A stretch of 64,000 nucleotides of DNA from Ilyonectria destructans. Lineage: Eukaryota > Ascomycota > Sordariomycetes > Hypocreales > Nectriaceae. Positions 1 through 10,123 of this stretch are shown here, piece after piece; within the stretch, counting starts at the first letter, position 1, and every line of letters starts with the position of its first letter. Both the position numbers and the translations under genes were made by a program. The notes beneath the pieces are model-generated. The model was not told where the DNA came from and searched no databases. It saw nothing but the letters and a program-made list of their open reading frames with translations. The stretch is taken from the NCBI GenBank assembly GCA_020740775.1, contig JAHEWK010000018.1, forward strand, positions 496,001-560,000, in the 5' to 3' direction.

Positions 1-566
1 CAGCTGCGATACCGTCAGTGGCCTGTGTAGATCCTCGATGTAGCGTTGACCGATTCATCGACTTGAACCTCGGAGTGCCCAATGGTGAAAGTAAGTGAAG
101 AAAGAGGGAGTCGCCTGCAAGGAGACTAATCAGGAACCAGTGGTTATGGTCTCGCGTAATGCCGGTGGCAACATTCGCTTCGCGGTCCGGGATATTCTCC
201 TTCTGGATGCGAGGTTCGCAATCGATGAAGTCGTCGTTGTTCATCACACAGATTGTGGCTCGCTGATGTTTACGAACGATTGGATGCGCGACACCGTCAA
301 AGCGCGAGTAGGTGAGAGTCATTGGGAGGAAATTGACCAAATCAACTGGGGCGCCAATACGGAGTAAGTATCAAATCTATTATGGTGAGGATCTGTTACG
401 TCGAGAAAGTTTGCTAATGCTTGGGTACAGCATGGCGGACAGTGTTAGAGGTGACCTTGAGTGGCTTCATGCCAACAAGGTTATTAGGGATGAGCTTAAG
501 AATACGGCACGAGGCTTCCTCTATGACATCAAGACTGGAAAGGCTGAGGAAATTAAACTTGCTTAG
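1..566 (+). CDS. Beta-class carbonic anhydrase, 5' end cut off by the window
   Basis: Reversible hydration of CO2 to bicarbonate by a zinc enzyme, probably cytosolic. Three exons fit: up to 90, 141-363 and 431-566, with introns 91-140 and 364-430 (both GTAAGT...AG). Exon 1 encodes a CVDPR motif, matching the family C(M)DxR that supplies the first zinc Cys and the Asp-Arg dyad. Exon 2 carries RNAGG and HHTDCG, which supply the His and second Cys ligands. All three zinc ligands are therefore present. The C-terminus is short and the visible part is near complete, as in the small (about 170 residue) fungal beta-CAs. The start codon lies upstream of base 1. The family is clear; the physiological role (CO2 supply or sensing) is inference. 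Confidence 0.88.
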
Positions 567-1123
567 TTACTATGGTTTATAATGAACCGCAAGTAGCTTA
601 TCAATATGTCAATTTAAAGGGGATTTCTTTCAGTCCTGGTTTCAATTGTAGTAATTATGAGAGGGCGCTTCCTCTGTTTCTAGGTAGCAAGTGCAGCCAT
701 TCTAGTCTGTTGCACAATAATAGCTGAGGCCTCTAGCAAAGCTGTAACACTTCTGGGTCACTTGTTACCTGTAACACACAAACTACTTACCTGTTGCAAT
801 CAAACTATATACCCGGATCCAATAACAGAAGTATGGGACAACTAAAGAGATGTAGGCTCTAATTAGATTAAAAGGACTTTCTGGATTAATTGGTACAGTT
901 GTATAAGCCAAGATACGAAATATCTGCCTTGGGCGTTGGACCAAGAAAAGGGGCACAGAAATCAATAGATATAAGAACTTGGAGCAGCCACATAGCTAAG
1001 GGGACTAACCACCCTTATAAACCTTAATCAGAATCATAGTGTCTTTAGCTACTGTCACATCTAGGTCTTAGGGCATATAAGTCTCATTTTAATATCTCTT
1101 CATAGACAACAGAAAGGCCTCAG
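567..1123. other. Intergenic, convergent 3' regions
   Basis: Lies between the 3' end of the carbonic anhydrase on the plus strand and the 3' end of the HD-domain gene on the minus strand. AT-rich, with no ORF that looks coding and no repeat I could see. It presumably contains both polyadenylation regions. Confidence 0.6.
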
Positions 1124-1930
1124 CTAAGCTCCATCTGCAAGCTCATCAATAGAGGCCATCACTCCGTATAAATTCCTGGCACGTTGGGCATCCTCTACTA
1201 CCTTGTTGAACTCCTCAACTCCCGTGCCTTTCCCATCGTAGCCCCACTCCATTCCGTAGTGCACAACGTTGCTGTCGAATGTGTAGCGTCCCCTGTCCCT
1301 GCACAAGCCGCAGAAGATCTCCTTAAATTCTTCCGCAAAATGGATGCGCGGAAACGCCTTGCAAATCTCCTTGAACTCTTCATTCGTCATGACCCCTTTC
1401 AGGTTCGGCAGGTCATCCGGCAGCCCAAGGAGGTGGAGGCTCGGGCCAAGGAGGTCGCCATGGATGCCGTAGTGGACAAGCGCGACTTCGGGCTCTTTCC
1501 AGGGCGCAAAGGACTCCATCGTATGCAGAGCGATGGCATCCCAGGCCATCTGCATGCGGCGGCCGCTTTTGCTCCAGTCACCATCTTTCTCCGGTGTGGT
1601 GTCGATAAAGTCGCGAGCGAGGTTGGCTCCGTCAACCTCGAAACGCCTTGTATTCGTCACAAGCTCCTTCGTTTTAGTCCAAGCGAGGTCGTGGAGGAGA
1701 CAGCTGACGACGACAAGCTCGACGTCAAGCGCATCGCCCAGCTTGGCAAATTCGGGCATCTTCTTCTGGAGGAGGAGGCAAAAGGCTGCACTTCGCAGAA
1801 CGTGATTCATGACTCCCGGGGTCGAATACTTCTTTGCATGTTTGTAAGAAGATAACACGAGGGGAGTCGTGGGGAACTGTATCCCGGTCAAGGGGAAGGA
1901 AGGGAAAGGGTTGGCAGTTGACGATGCCAT
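1124..1930 (-). CDS. HD-domain metal-dependent hydrolase, cyanamide hydratase-like
   Basis: Single-exon 268-residue protein without a signal peptide. His43 in a MNHVLRS helix and His80-Asp81 in CLLHDL match the metal-binding HD superfamily. The order NHxxR ... CLLHD ... RFEVDGA ... AIALHT ... FxEEF resembles fungal cyanamide hydratase (cyanamide to urea) and yeast Ddi2/3. Most fungal homologues of this type have no tested substrate, so the exact reaction is uncertain. The C-terminal third (about residues 195-268) has a conserved look for the family. A TTATATAA box lies about 105 bp upstream of the ATG, near 2033-2040. An equally long ORF on the opposite strand (1184-1855) is a shadow of the high third-position GC. 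Confidence 0.75.
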   Translation of the reverse strand: MASSTANPFPSFPLTGIQFPTTPLVLSSYKHAKKYSTPGVMNHVLRSAAFCLLLQKKMPEFAKLGDALDVELVVVSCLLHDLAWTKTKELVTNTRRFEVDGANLARDFIDTTPEKDGDWSKSGRRMQMAWDAIALHTMESFAPWKEPEVALVHYGIHGDLLGPSLHLLGLPDDLPNLKGVMTNEEFKEICKAFPRIHFAEEFKEIFCGLCRDRGRYTFDSNVVHYGMEWGYDGKGTGVEEFNKVVEDAQRARNLYGVMASIDELADGA

Positions 1931-3294
1931 GGTTGTTAGTGTCGATTTTAGAGAGACGAGAATATCTGAGTCAGTGACTGGAGATGCGATGAATGCGTGC
2001 GACTACTTACGACGACGGAATTGCAAGGCGCCTTATATAAGAAAGTATTGGGTGGTCGGATCTGACTAATTGATCAAGGGGCCTGGGAGGATGAGGAATT
2101 ATGCCGTCTTAATATCCGAGACGCATCGGAGCTTAGGTACACATTATTGATTCGTGGCACGATGCGTGCACGGCATTTGACCATAAGTCGGTTTCCGAAC
2201 TAGAGCGATTTCAGAGTGGCTTATCAATACATTAACCAGCTGCTCCGTAGCAGCTATTTGGATGCAGGTGCAATTAGTCAACTGAATTATCGTCATACGT
2301 TTTTTAAATTCCGGCCATGTGCGGAATTTATTCATAATCAGCCCCGAAGCCATGCAAATTGATAGAAAATCCATTGATTCCAAACTAAGCCATTAGCATT
2401 AATCATCATCCCGCATATCCACCCCTGCATTCTTCTTTCGATGCAAACGATCATATGATCAGCGAACTGGTAATTGAAATAACTAGTTGACTATTTATCT
2501 CCTTCCAGATTGGCTGCAGAGGCTGGCGACGCTTCTCCACTATTCAGATGCCGTGCCATTAGTCAAGTTTCGTGCCTGCTCGGGAGATAAATAGGCCAAC
2601 TACTGTCTGAGCGGAATAAGCATACAGCCTAACGGGTCTTGACAAATATGCTCGAATTGCCTGCTTCTTTGGCTGCGTCCGTCTAACAATGCATATATTT
2701 ACTTTTCGCGGCCTGGTATATTATGCATGAAAGTCGTGGCTTAAAATCAGCCAAGGCCAAAGCCAAGGGTAAAAGGAACAAGATGACGTAAAGAATTCCA
2801 AGCTGATGGCCCCCAACTTATATCCATACCTTTTAGTGGATACTAATGCAAGTCTGCAGATGGCTTTTCTTTTTCTTCATTTGTGACTCATTCCTATAGG
2901 ATAGTTCTTGCAGGAGAAAATCTCTACTTCGTATTATCTTACGCCGTGTCGCAAAGCTGAAAATAAATGAAACATTATGCAGCCACCACCCAACAGCGGA
3001 GGTAGATCCATTATAAGTAGTGGCACCGAGAGCCTGATTTTAGGGGTTATGGAGGCCCCCTCACACTTAGCTATGAAGTGATAACTCTGCTTCCTACATC
3101 ACGTCTTTTGTGAAGCACATTACGCACACCTTACGCACCACAGAAAATCCACCTGCGTTAGTCACAATACCTTCTTTAACTTTTGTTCTAGATAACACGC
3201 TGAAAAGTTTGCTTTTGGCTGAATAGCAACGCCCACGCCTTCGTTGTTCGCTTGTCAGGGCCTCCGCCACTATTTGATCAGCGGCACAAACAAA
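1931..3294. other. Intergenic, divergent promoters
   Basis: About 1.36 kb between the HD-domain gene (minus) and the membrane-protein gene (plus). Apart from the TATA-like box near 2033-2040 I see no coding potential, RNA gene or repeat. Base composition is moderately AT-rich without obvious RIP decay. Confidence 0.55.
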
Positions 3295-5327
3295 ATGTCT
3301 CAAACATACGACTGCGACTCGGTGTCCTCTTGTTCAGACCGAGGAGATTCACTCAGCTGCCATGAGACACTGCAAGGGGAGCTACTCCCAGACATCGATT
3401 ACAACAACGGCGACGACAGTGAACAAGATGCTCACACCAAGAAGTTTTTAGACAGCTCCATGGAATCCGATATTGAAACGGGTGAATCTTTCAACCCCAA
3501 TAAGCTTTTGCGGTCCCTCCTACAGCAGCTTGTCCTGGACCTACTTCTGGGGTTACCGGCAATTGGCTTTTTCATCTACGCCATTTTCTTAAGCTGGAAT
3601 GACGGAAAGCCTATCAATATAGATCCTGTACCGACCCTACAGGTTGCTTCCAGTTACGGCCCCACGATTTTCCCCATCGCCTTCGCTGCCGTTGCCTCCA
3701 ATTTGATGAAGGCTGGTGCTGCTTGGAAACTGAAACGAGGCATTACAGTACTAAGTCTAGAGCTTCTACTGGGCAGTCGGACTATCTTCAGCTCTATTAC
3801 TTCACCAATGTCCCTGCGTGCCTTCAACAGTCTCACTCCATTTATTCTAGCACTATGGGCCCTCTCTCCTCTCGGTGGCCAGGCAGCGTTACGCGTGTTT
3901 GAAGTAGGGCACTCAGCTCAAGAATGGCCTTTCTGGTTTCTCAACATCCACCAAAAGTTGCCTTATGTTCTGTATCAAACTGTCATGCCATCAGCAGAGC
4001 TTGCTATATCTCTTGCAGCGTTCACCACGGCACTTGCAAGCCCGATGCATCTCAAAACGGCAAGCCAAGACGTGTTTGGCCATGTCAAGGTACCAATGAT
4101 CGAACCATATCTAAAATCAATTTCGCCAGGAAATGATGGCTGGTATGAAGTCGGGAAAGTAAACGGCACAACGGAAATTATTTATTCATCCCTTGCTGGA
4201 ATTCCAACGAGCCCTTCTGGTGGCTTCAAATCGCACGCCAACTACACATTTCGATTGCAGACATCATATTTGAACACGCGATGCAGTCTGGTGGAATATT
4301 CAAATGTAACAACTTCTGAATGGAAAAAGATTATCAAACCAGGGATATATCATGAAGGGAATCCAGATGCCCCGCTTAACGTCACGCCTAGCAACTTCTT
4401 CAGCAACGGGAGAACACTGTTAATCGAAACCAAGCCGCGCAATAATATGTCGCAGAAGCCCCAGGAGTTGGTCTTCGCCTCTATCTCGCGGGGAACAGTA
4501 ACAAACGCGACATGCCAGTTGACAACAACGTTTGTTGAACTGGAGATAGCATGCTATCGGGCGGCTTGTGCAGCTAGCTATATTCGACCCTTGAAGAGAC
4601 CTGATAACGCTACCTTCCTGACAGTCCTGGATGGCTTGGGTTGGTATGGTCAATCCAGTTCATCATGGCGAACTCCCGTTTTTATCAGTAATTTTGTCCA
4701 TGCCAGTCTCCCCTATGGGGACCTACTCCAATGGAACAATATTTTACAAATCCCGACTCACCATTTGATATTGCCTATCAAAATCCACAAATATCGGGTA
4801 TAGCAGATGATACTTTCTCACGGCGCTTTTCCCAGTTGTTAAACACTTTCTGGATTACTAGTGTCGCTCCCTTTGATGCTATCAACAATCTCACTCTTCA
4901 AGAGCAACGCCCAATTGGCTTCGATATATCAGATACTGCTTCAGATTATCTAAAAACCAATGGTACCAGGACCTCTGACACTCCAGTCCTCAAGGTTCAT
5001 AGAGTCTGGCTTGGTATTCTTGTTATGGCCTCTCTAGCTACGCTGCTCGCTGCATTCTTCGCATCAATCCTTAATGTGCTGCGACGCGGTCCAGACATCC
5101 TAGATTTCACAACGAGACTTATAAGGGACACACCCTATATGAATGTTGAAACTACAGCAATCCCCATGCAGAATGGTGCAGAGTATACGAGGAAGATAAG
5201 ACACGTCCGTATCTGCTTAGGCAATGTCAAAACTGAACAGGGGAGAGAATACATTGCTATTGGGACTATGGATAAGGTAGTGCCGTTACGGGAGCAGATA
5301 TCACGACACAACACATCACATTCATAA
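3295..5327 (+). pseudogene. Multi-pass membrane protein with reading-frame break
   Basis: The ATG at 3295 has good context (AAAA before it). The first frame gives about 500 residues: an acidic, Ser-rich N-terminus, a hydrophobic segment around residues 80-105, a second hydrophobic block around 120-210, and a long extracellular-type domain with several N-glycosylation sequons and conserved Cys. It stops at 4803. The family-like continuation (MEQYFTN, SQLLNTFW, then a final membrane segment VWLGILVMASL and a cytosolic tail) is in another frame from about 4731 to 5327. No GT-AG intron of normal size and suitable phase joins them, so a single-base indel near 4725-4735 is the simplest explanation: true decay or a sequencing error. 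The overall plan (N-terminal TM block, glycosylated loop, C-terminal TM) is that of a large fungal family of unknown function, seen again at 43.5 kb. Confidence 0.6.
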
Positions 5328-6538
5328 CAAGCCGGCTCTAGCAAACTGATTGACGAAAGGAATGAGGTTGTCCGGAGGAACTTTGGGGACGTACGCACTG
5401 GATTGAAGGGGCAGAGACTCCCCTGCTTCCTCTAACTGTTCTACATGCTATTTAATTATCTCGCACCAAACCCGAAGCTTCACCAACCAGTGATATGGTT
5501 AATCTAACTTCTGTCTGCTGCTCCCTTAAGGTGAGCAAGTTGCCGGCACAAGGTCAAAAAAACACAGTTTTATCCACAATTCAAGCATTTCCTACCCAAC
5601 GCTTCCACGATGACCGAATATCAAGCTTTCCAACTTGAAAAAGTTAAACCTGTATCAATATATAAGTAGTTGGCTCAAGAAGCCGAGCTTTTAAGGTTAC
5701 CCTTCTTTAATTTACTTCGTTGAGCAACACAATGGTGATATGGTAAATTCAACCACTTTATGATGGATAGATTGAATGACAACTAAGCTTTAAGCAATTG
5801 GCTACCGCCACTTACCTGTGAGAAACGCTTGACGGCCCCATTGTGAAACACCATCTTAAAGCGACTCTTGTTTACATTGCGCTGCGATCTTCCATGTGAT
5901 ATAGGGTAGGCGGGGGAGCATCTTCTCCACATTTGCCTGGCGATAAAATAAGATTGAGACAAACACAGGTCGAACAGAAAGGGAGAGCTGTATCGCAGCA
6001 TCCCTTCCGTCTCTACATGTCGGACGCTTGGTTATTATTCTGGCTTCTCATGCTAAAGATACCCTTGTTGTCTGATTGTTTTACCGTGGTCTGAAGGAAC
6101 GAAGGTAATAACTGAGGGGTTTATCGCAAGACGCTGATTGGCAGGTTTGCGATAGTGACGGAAAATCATCGGGCCAGGTTGGTGTATTGTGCCACTATTC
6201 CTGTGTTATTGCTGGAATGGTGAAGCATCATAGAGAGTACGGTAGCAGGGTCGAATAGCAATAATAATGGTAGAGTAGAGTAGTATGAATTCCCAGGATA
6301 ACTATTTCCGAAATGAAAATGGGAAATAGTAGCAGCATTCATCAATGAACTGGCAGCAGTAAATGGATTGATAACAGACTGAATGATGAATCCTAGTATC
6401 TGATTGGCTCGCCTCATCCGGAGCAGTACCCCTGAGAAGCTGACTAACAACCAACATGGATGAATCTGACACAGACTCACGATGACCGGAATTCAGAGAT
6501 CCTTTCTCTGGCATCTCAATCAGTAGCTGCATTACGAC
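5328..6538. other. Intergenic, 1.2 kb
   Basis: Between the frame-broken membrane protein and the GT8 gene, both on the plus strand. No coding-like ORF, RNA gene or repeat recognised. It must contain the GT8 promoter. Confidence 0.5.
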
Positions 6539-7519
6539 ATGCGGTTTCGCCATCGCTTCCAACGAACTAGCCCCGTTATAAAAGTATGCGTCTTTCTGGC
6601 ATGCCTGATCTTGGTCTTTACTCTCTTCACTCGCGATTACGGGTCCTCGGGGGAAGCGCGACTCGCAGGAGGCAGCCCTAATGCCTACATCTTTTACGCT
6701 GCCCAGGACGCATATGCTTGCTCGGTGCTGGTTAATATCCATCTGCTAAAGACGGTTCACCACTCAAAACATCGCATTATTGTCCTAGTGTCCAAGGATG
6801 TCTCCTCCAAGTACCGCTCTTCTTTCAAGACCCTGGGTGCAGAGGTCGTCAGAGAGAAGCCCATGCCACTTCATCCCGCCAGCAGCGAATACTATCGCGG
6901 CTGTTTACTCAAACTGAGCGCATTCAGGATGCACGAGATTGACTCAAGTTTAAATCGTGTGGTCGTACTCGATGCAGATCAACTCATCTTAAAAAATCTC
7001 GATCACCTTTTCGACCTGCCGCAAGCAGATCTTGTCGCCCCGAGAGCTTACTGGCTTGACGATTCTTTCCTGAGCAGCACTCTCATGCTTATACAGCCCA
7101 CATCAAAGCTGTGGAGCCAAATACAGCAGACAGTCGCGACTCTTCCACCGCACCAGTACGACATGGACGTTATCAACGCTCTTTTTGGAGATCTAGCTGT
7201 TCGACTCCCTGGTTCGTACATTGTATTGAACAACCATTGGGAAGACTGGACTCTTCCTCCGTGGTTTACACCCAAAGTCGCCGCCTCAGACTCTGCGCCA
7301 CCTGAGCCCTCACAACCTGCGTCTGCTGAGGACTTGAATGATCTTCTCGCTCAGTCCTATGTTATCCACTTTACTGCGGTTGGCAAACCATGGAAGTATG
7401 ATATTTGGACAGTGAGTGAATTGAAACCTAACGTGCATCAACTCTTGCTTCGGCAGTGGGAGGAGTGGAGATTGATCGCGTTGGAGGTGTGTCCGAAAGG
7501 GCTCCTTGATCACCTCTGA
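6539..7519 (+). CDS. GT8-family glycosyltransferase, type II membrane protein
   Basis: 326 residues, intronless. A short basic N-terminus (residues 1-13) is followed by a single hydrophobic segment at about 14-32, as in Golgi type II glycosyltransferases. The catalytic domain starts at about residue 48 (NAYIFYAAQDAYACSVLVNI). It contains the metal-binding DxD motif as LDADQL (Asp145-Ala-Asp147) and the downstream NLDHLFDLP typical of GT8 (glycogenin and GlcNAc-transferase Gnt1 relatives). The C-terminal HFT-x4-KPW (VIHFTAVGKPWKYD) is the GT8 signature supplying the second metal ligand His. Donor and acceptor are not predictable; a role in Golgi or cell-wall glycan synthesis is inference. Confidence 0.85.
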   Translation: MRFRHRFQRTSPVIKVCVFLACLILVFTLFTRDYGSSGEARLAGGSPNAYIFYAAQDAYACSVLVNIHLLKTVHHSKHRIIVLVSKDVSSKYRSSFKTLGAEVVREKPMPLHPASSEYYRGCLLKLSAFRMHEIDSSLNRVVVLDADQLILKNLDHLFDLPQADLVAPRAYWLDDSFLSSTLMLIQPTSKLWSQIQQTVATLPPHQYDMDVINALFGDLAVRLPGSYIVLNNHWEDWTLPPWFTPKVAASDSAPPEPSQPASAEDLNDLLAQSYVIHFTAVGKPWKYDIWTVSELKPNVHQLLLRQWEEWRLIALEVCPKGLLDHL

Positions 7520-7879
7520 TGTGGAGGATGCTACTGTGGACTTGTGATAGAAGTTGGGATGAGATGTAAGGGATAGAATACATGTAATATAGAGTAACTA
7601 ATACCCCTTGTGTGAGCAAGATGTTTCGAACGGGACCCGCTAGAGTATAAGTGGCCCGAGTCAAAACATATCTGTGGTAGACCTGTCATGTTATTGTGCC
7701 ACAGGGGAACGAAAGGTGGAAAGGATACGTGGATGTAGTGATTTCATTCGCGCCATTGAGCAAGTGCTTCAGCTCCGAATAAGTGGACTTTGCGAATAAA
7801 ATAAGATTTCTTATACCATAATTTGGAAGATGTCGTTAAATGTTCATTGACTGCTACTGTAATCTATCTACTCTAATCA
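7520..7879. other. Convergent intergenic region
   Basis: 360 bp between two genes that converge on it. No gene-like structure; it should hold the polyadenylation regions of the GT8 gene and the Q/P-rich gene. Confidence 0.5.
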
Positions 7880-10123
7880 CTACTGCTGATGCTGGGGATA
7901 TATTTGGCTTATCGCCTGTGGCTGCCACATAGTTCCTGGGCTCGTAGCTGGCGTGTACGGCATATGCCCGGACATTTGTCCATTCCAGGGCTGCTGTCCC
8001 TGCTGCGGTGCGTTTACTGGCTGGGATTGTTTCGTAGTCGGGGGTGGCGGGAAGTAACTCGAGCCAGTGTGGTGATGCGTCATGGGAGTTTGGTTGGGCA
8101 AAGAGGCTGGGGTTGGCGGGTAGTTGTAGGATTGCGGTTGTTGCTGGTACTGCGGCTGGTATTGTTGTGGCGGAGCATTAGGTTGGTACTGCTGCTGATG
8201 CTGCGAAACGGGCGGTTGATTGGGCAAGGAGACTGGGGTTGGCGGATAGTCCGGCTGCTGTTGGTACTGCTGCTGGTATTGCTGCGGTGGAGCAATGGGT
8301 TGGTACTGTTGCTGATTCTGAACCACGGGCGATTGAAGCGCAGAGTATGTTCCGGTACTGTATTGCTGAGTTTGAGTGGCATTAAAAGCCGCTGGGGGTT
8401 GAGAAACAGGACCAGACGGAGGAGGGCCAGGTGGAGGAGGAGGAGGAGGGAGAGACTGGGATTGCTGGGGCTGCTGAGCAGGCGTGGCGGAATAGGTATA
8501 CTCCTGTTGTGGTGCGGGTGCGTATTGTTGAGGAGTGAATGTATGTTGCAAAGTATTGATGGCTGAGTCTCTCCTTGTCGAGTTCGCAGGTGGTGGCGGT
8601 GGCGGCGCCTGGTTTGTCCCCTGATAAGCGCCTGTTTGCTGTGGTGATGTGTAGCTGGAGTAGTTTTGATAACCTTGTTGGAGCCCCTGTGTAGCTGGTT
8701 TCTGATACTCTGGCGTGTATTGCATAGCATGTCCTTGAGGTACTTGGACTGGGGTTTGAACCTGCGTTGCGCTTGGCTCCGCAACATAGCTCTGTCCGGA
8801 AACATATGACTGGGTTGACAGCACTGAAGTTACAGACTGCGGTTGCGATGTTGATTGAACGGGTGGTGGGTATCCCATCGGCATTTGGTCAGTCTGGCCG
8901 GTATGGTTGGGTTGCACCGGGGTGCTCGGGTGAGCCTGTGGAGTTTGCTGGGACATTGACTGGGAACGTCCGTGGTGAACCACTGGCGTTCCCTGGGGTG
9001 GTTGCTGGTACGACGTGGCCATGGCCGAGTTCTGGGTTGGAAGAGCCTCATTCATTGATTTCATGTCGTAGACTCCAGACGGCGCGGTTGGATTGTATGC
9101 TGGGAGCGTGGATGAACCTGTGCTCTGTGGATAGAGCGGCGTCGCTTGTTGCTGCGACACGGCAGGCTGATAGCCTTGAGCTGTCTGCCCAGTGCAAGGG
9201 GGATATCCTCCGCTTGATGTCTGTTGGTACGATGATGCAACTGTACCGACTGGGAATGTAGTTGTCGAGGCTGGATCGGTTGCTGGTGGAGGTGGGACCT
9301 GGGAATAGTACTGCGGAGTTGTAGGTTGCTGCCCGTAGGCTGCTGGTGTCATCAGCTGCGGGTCTTGGACGACCTGCGATTGAGACATCGGTGCCTTGAA
9401 ATCCGGAGTATACGCATTCTGGTTGGGCAAGTAACCCGGCTGGAACTGCGTCTGGCCAACGGCGACGTTGTATGGGGGAGGTGGAAGCAGTTCGGACGGA
9501 GGAGGAAGCGGGTTGGAGGAGCTACTCCCACCGTTGACTCCTTGGGGATTGTACGGCGAGATTGAATAGCCAGCCTCGGCTGCTTTGGCGTCTTTGACGG
9601 CGGTGAAAACACCGGCGGCCTTGAATGCCTTGAAGGCGTCCTTCTTCTTGAGGCGGCTCGTGTGGGCATGTTCCGCCGCCATTCCCGCTCCGTCAAGCGC
9701 CGCGTGGGTAACGATTTTGATGGCAGTTTCGTTCTCCATAATGGCACTTATTCCATGTTCCGCTCCGCTTGTAGCAACAGCGTCAGCGCCCATCGAGCCA
9801 ACGCCGAGCGTCACCACACCGATAGTCCCGCTAAACGCCACGCTTCCCAGGACATCACGTTTTCGAGTCGTATGCGTCGCGTTGTGCTTGTTGAGGTGCT
9901 TCTCGATGATTTCACGCTTCTTGCGGGCGTTGTGAATTGCCGGCGCGGCCATGGCCACGCCGATAGTCGACACGCCTAGAGTGAAGGGAACCGCAATACC
10001 CGACACTGCCGTGGAGGTGGCAGCGCCGGAGATAAGGCGCGTGTAGTGCTGCCATTCCCGCTGGAGCTCTTCTGGCGTGAGTCCGTTGCACTTTTCATCG
10101 TAGGACTTGAAGTCGAAAGGCAT
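7880..10123 (-). CDS. Q/P-rich low-complexity protein with conserved N-terminal domain, function unknown
   Basis: 747 residues from the first ATG (10121-10123). The frame extends nine codons further upstream, but only from a GTG inside a GTGAGT sequence. Residues 1 to about 190 are ordered: a charged helix, then two Gly/Ala-rich hydrophobic stretches (PFTLGVSTIGVAMAAP and VAFSGTIGVVTLGVG) that could be membrane-associated, then a Lys/Ala-rich helix. From about 195 to the end it is disordered: Gln, Pro, Ser, Tyr and Thr dominate, with poly-Pro runs. Two tandem copies of a unit of about 38 residues occur near the C-terminus. Such Q/P/Y-rich tails are common in fungal proteins that self-associate, but no function is recognised. 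Confidence 0.75.
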   Translation of the reverse strand: MPFDFKSYDEKCNGLTPEELQREWQHYTRLISGAATSTAVSGIAVPFTLGVSTIGVAMAAPAIHNARKKREIIEKHLNKHNATHTTRKRDVLGSVAFSGTIGVVTLGVGSMGADAVATSGAEHGISAIMENETAIKIVTHAALDGAGMAAEHAHTSRLKKKDAFKAFKAAGVFTAVKDAKAAEAGYSISPYNPQGVNGGSSSSNPLPPPSELLPPPPYNVAVGQTQFQPGYLPNQNAYTPDFKAPMSQSQVVQDPQLMTPAAYGQQPTTPQYYSQVPPPPATDPASTTTFPVGTVASSYQQTSSGGYPPCTGQTAQGYQPAVSQQQATPLYPQSTGSSTLPAYNPTAPSGVYDMKSMNEALPTQNSAMATSYQQPPQGTPVVHHGRSQSMSQQTPQAHPSTPVQPNHTGQTDQMPMGYPPPVQSTSQPQSVTSVLSTQSYVSGQSYVAEPSATQVQTPVQVPQGHAMQYTPEYQKPATQGLQQGYQNYSSYTSPQQTGAYQGTNQAPPPPPPANSTRRDSAINTLQHTFTPQQYAPAPQQEYTYSATPAQQPQQSQSLPPPPPPPGPPPSGPVSQPPAAFNATQTQQYSTGTYSALQSPVVQNQQQYQPIAPPQQYQQQYQQQPDYPPTPVSLPNQPPVSQHQQQYQPNAPPQQYQPQYQQQPQSYNYPPTPASLPNQTPMTHHHTGSSYFPPPPTTKQSQPVNAPQQGQQPWNGQMSGHMPYTPATSPGTMWQPQAISQIYPQHQQ
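8079..8322 (-). repeat. Tandem protein-level repeat inside the Q/P-rich gene
   Basis: Two adjacent copies of a unit of about 38-42 residues, each running QQQYQPxAPPQQYQ, then QQYQQQP, then YPPTPxSLPNQxP. The DNA copies are recognisable on the plus strand by the repeated GTTGGGCAAGGAG/GTTGGGCAAAGAG blocks. Boundaries are approximate. Confidence 0.7.

Noticed and set aside
1184..1855. Long plus-strand ORF of 223 codons
   Set aside because: It lies entirely antisense to the HD-domain gene, which has clear motifs. This is a composition shadow.
4644..4706. Possible intron to rescue the frame of the membrane-protein gene
   Set aside because: Candidate GTATGG and GTCAAT donors with the CCAG acceptor at 4706 give lengths that do not produce the needed frame change; only a poor GTCCTG donor would.
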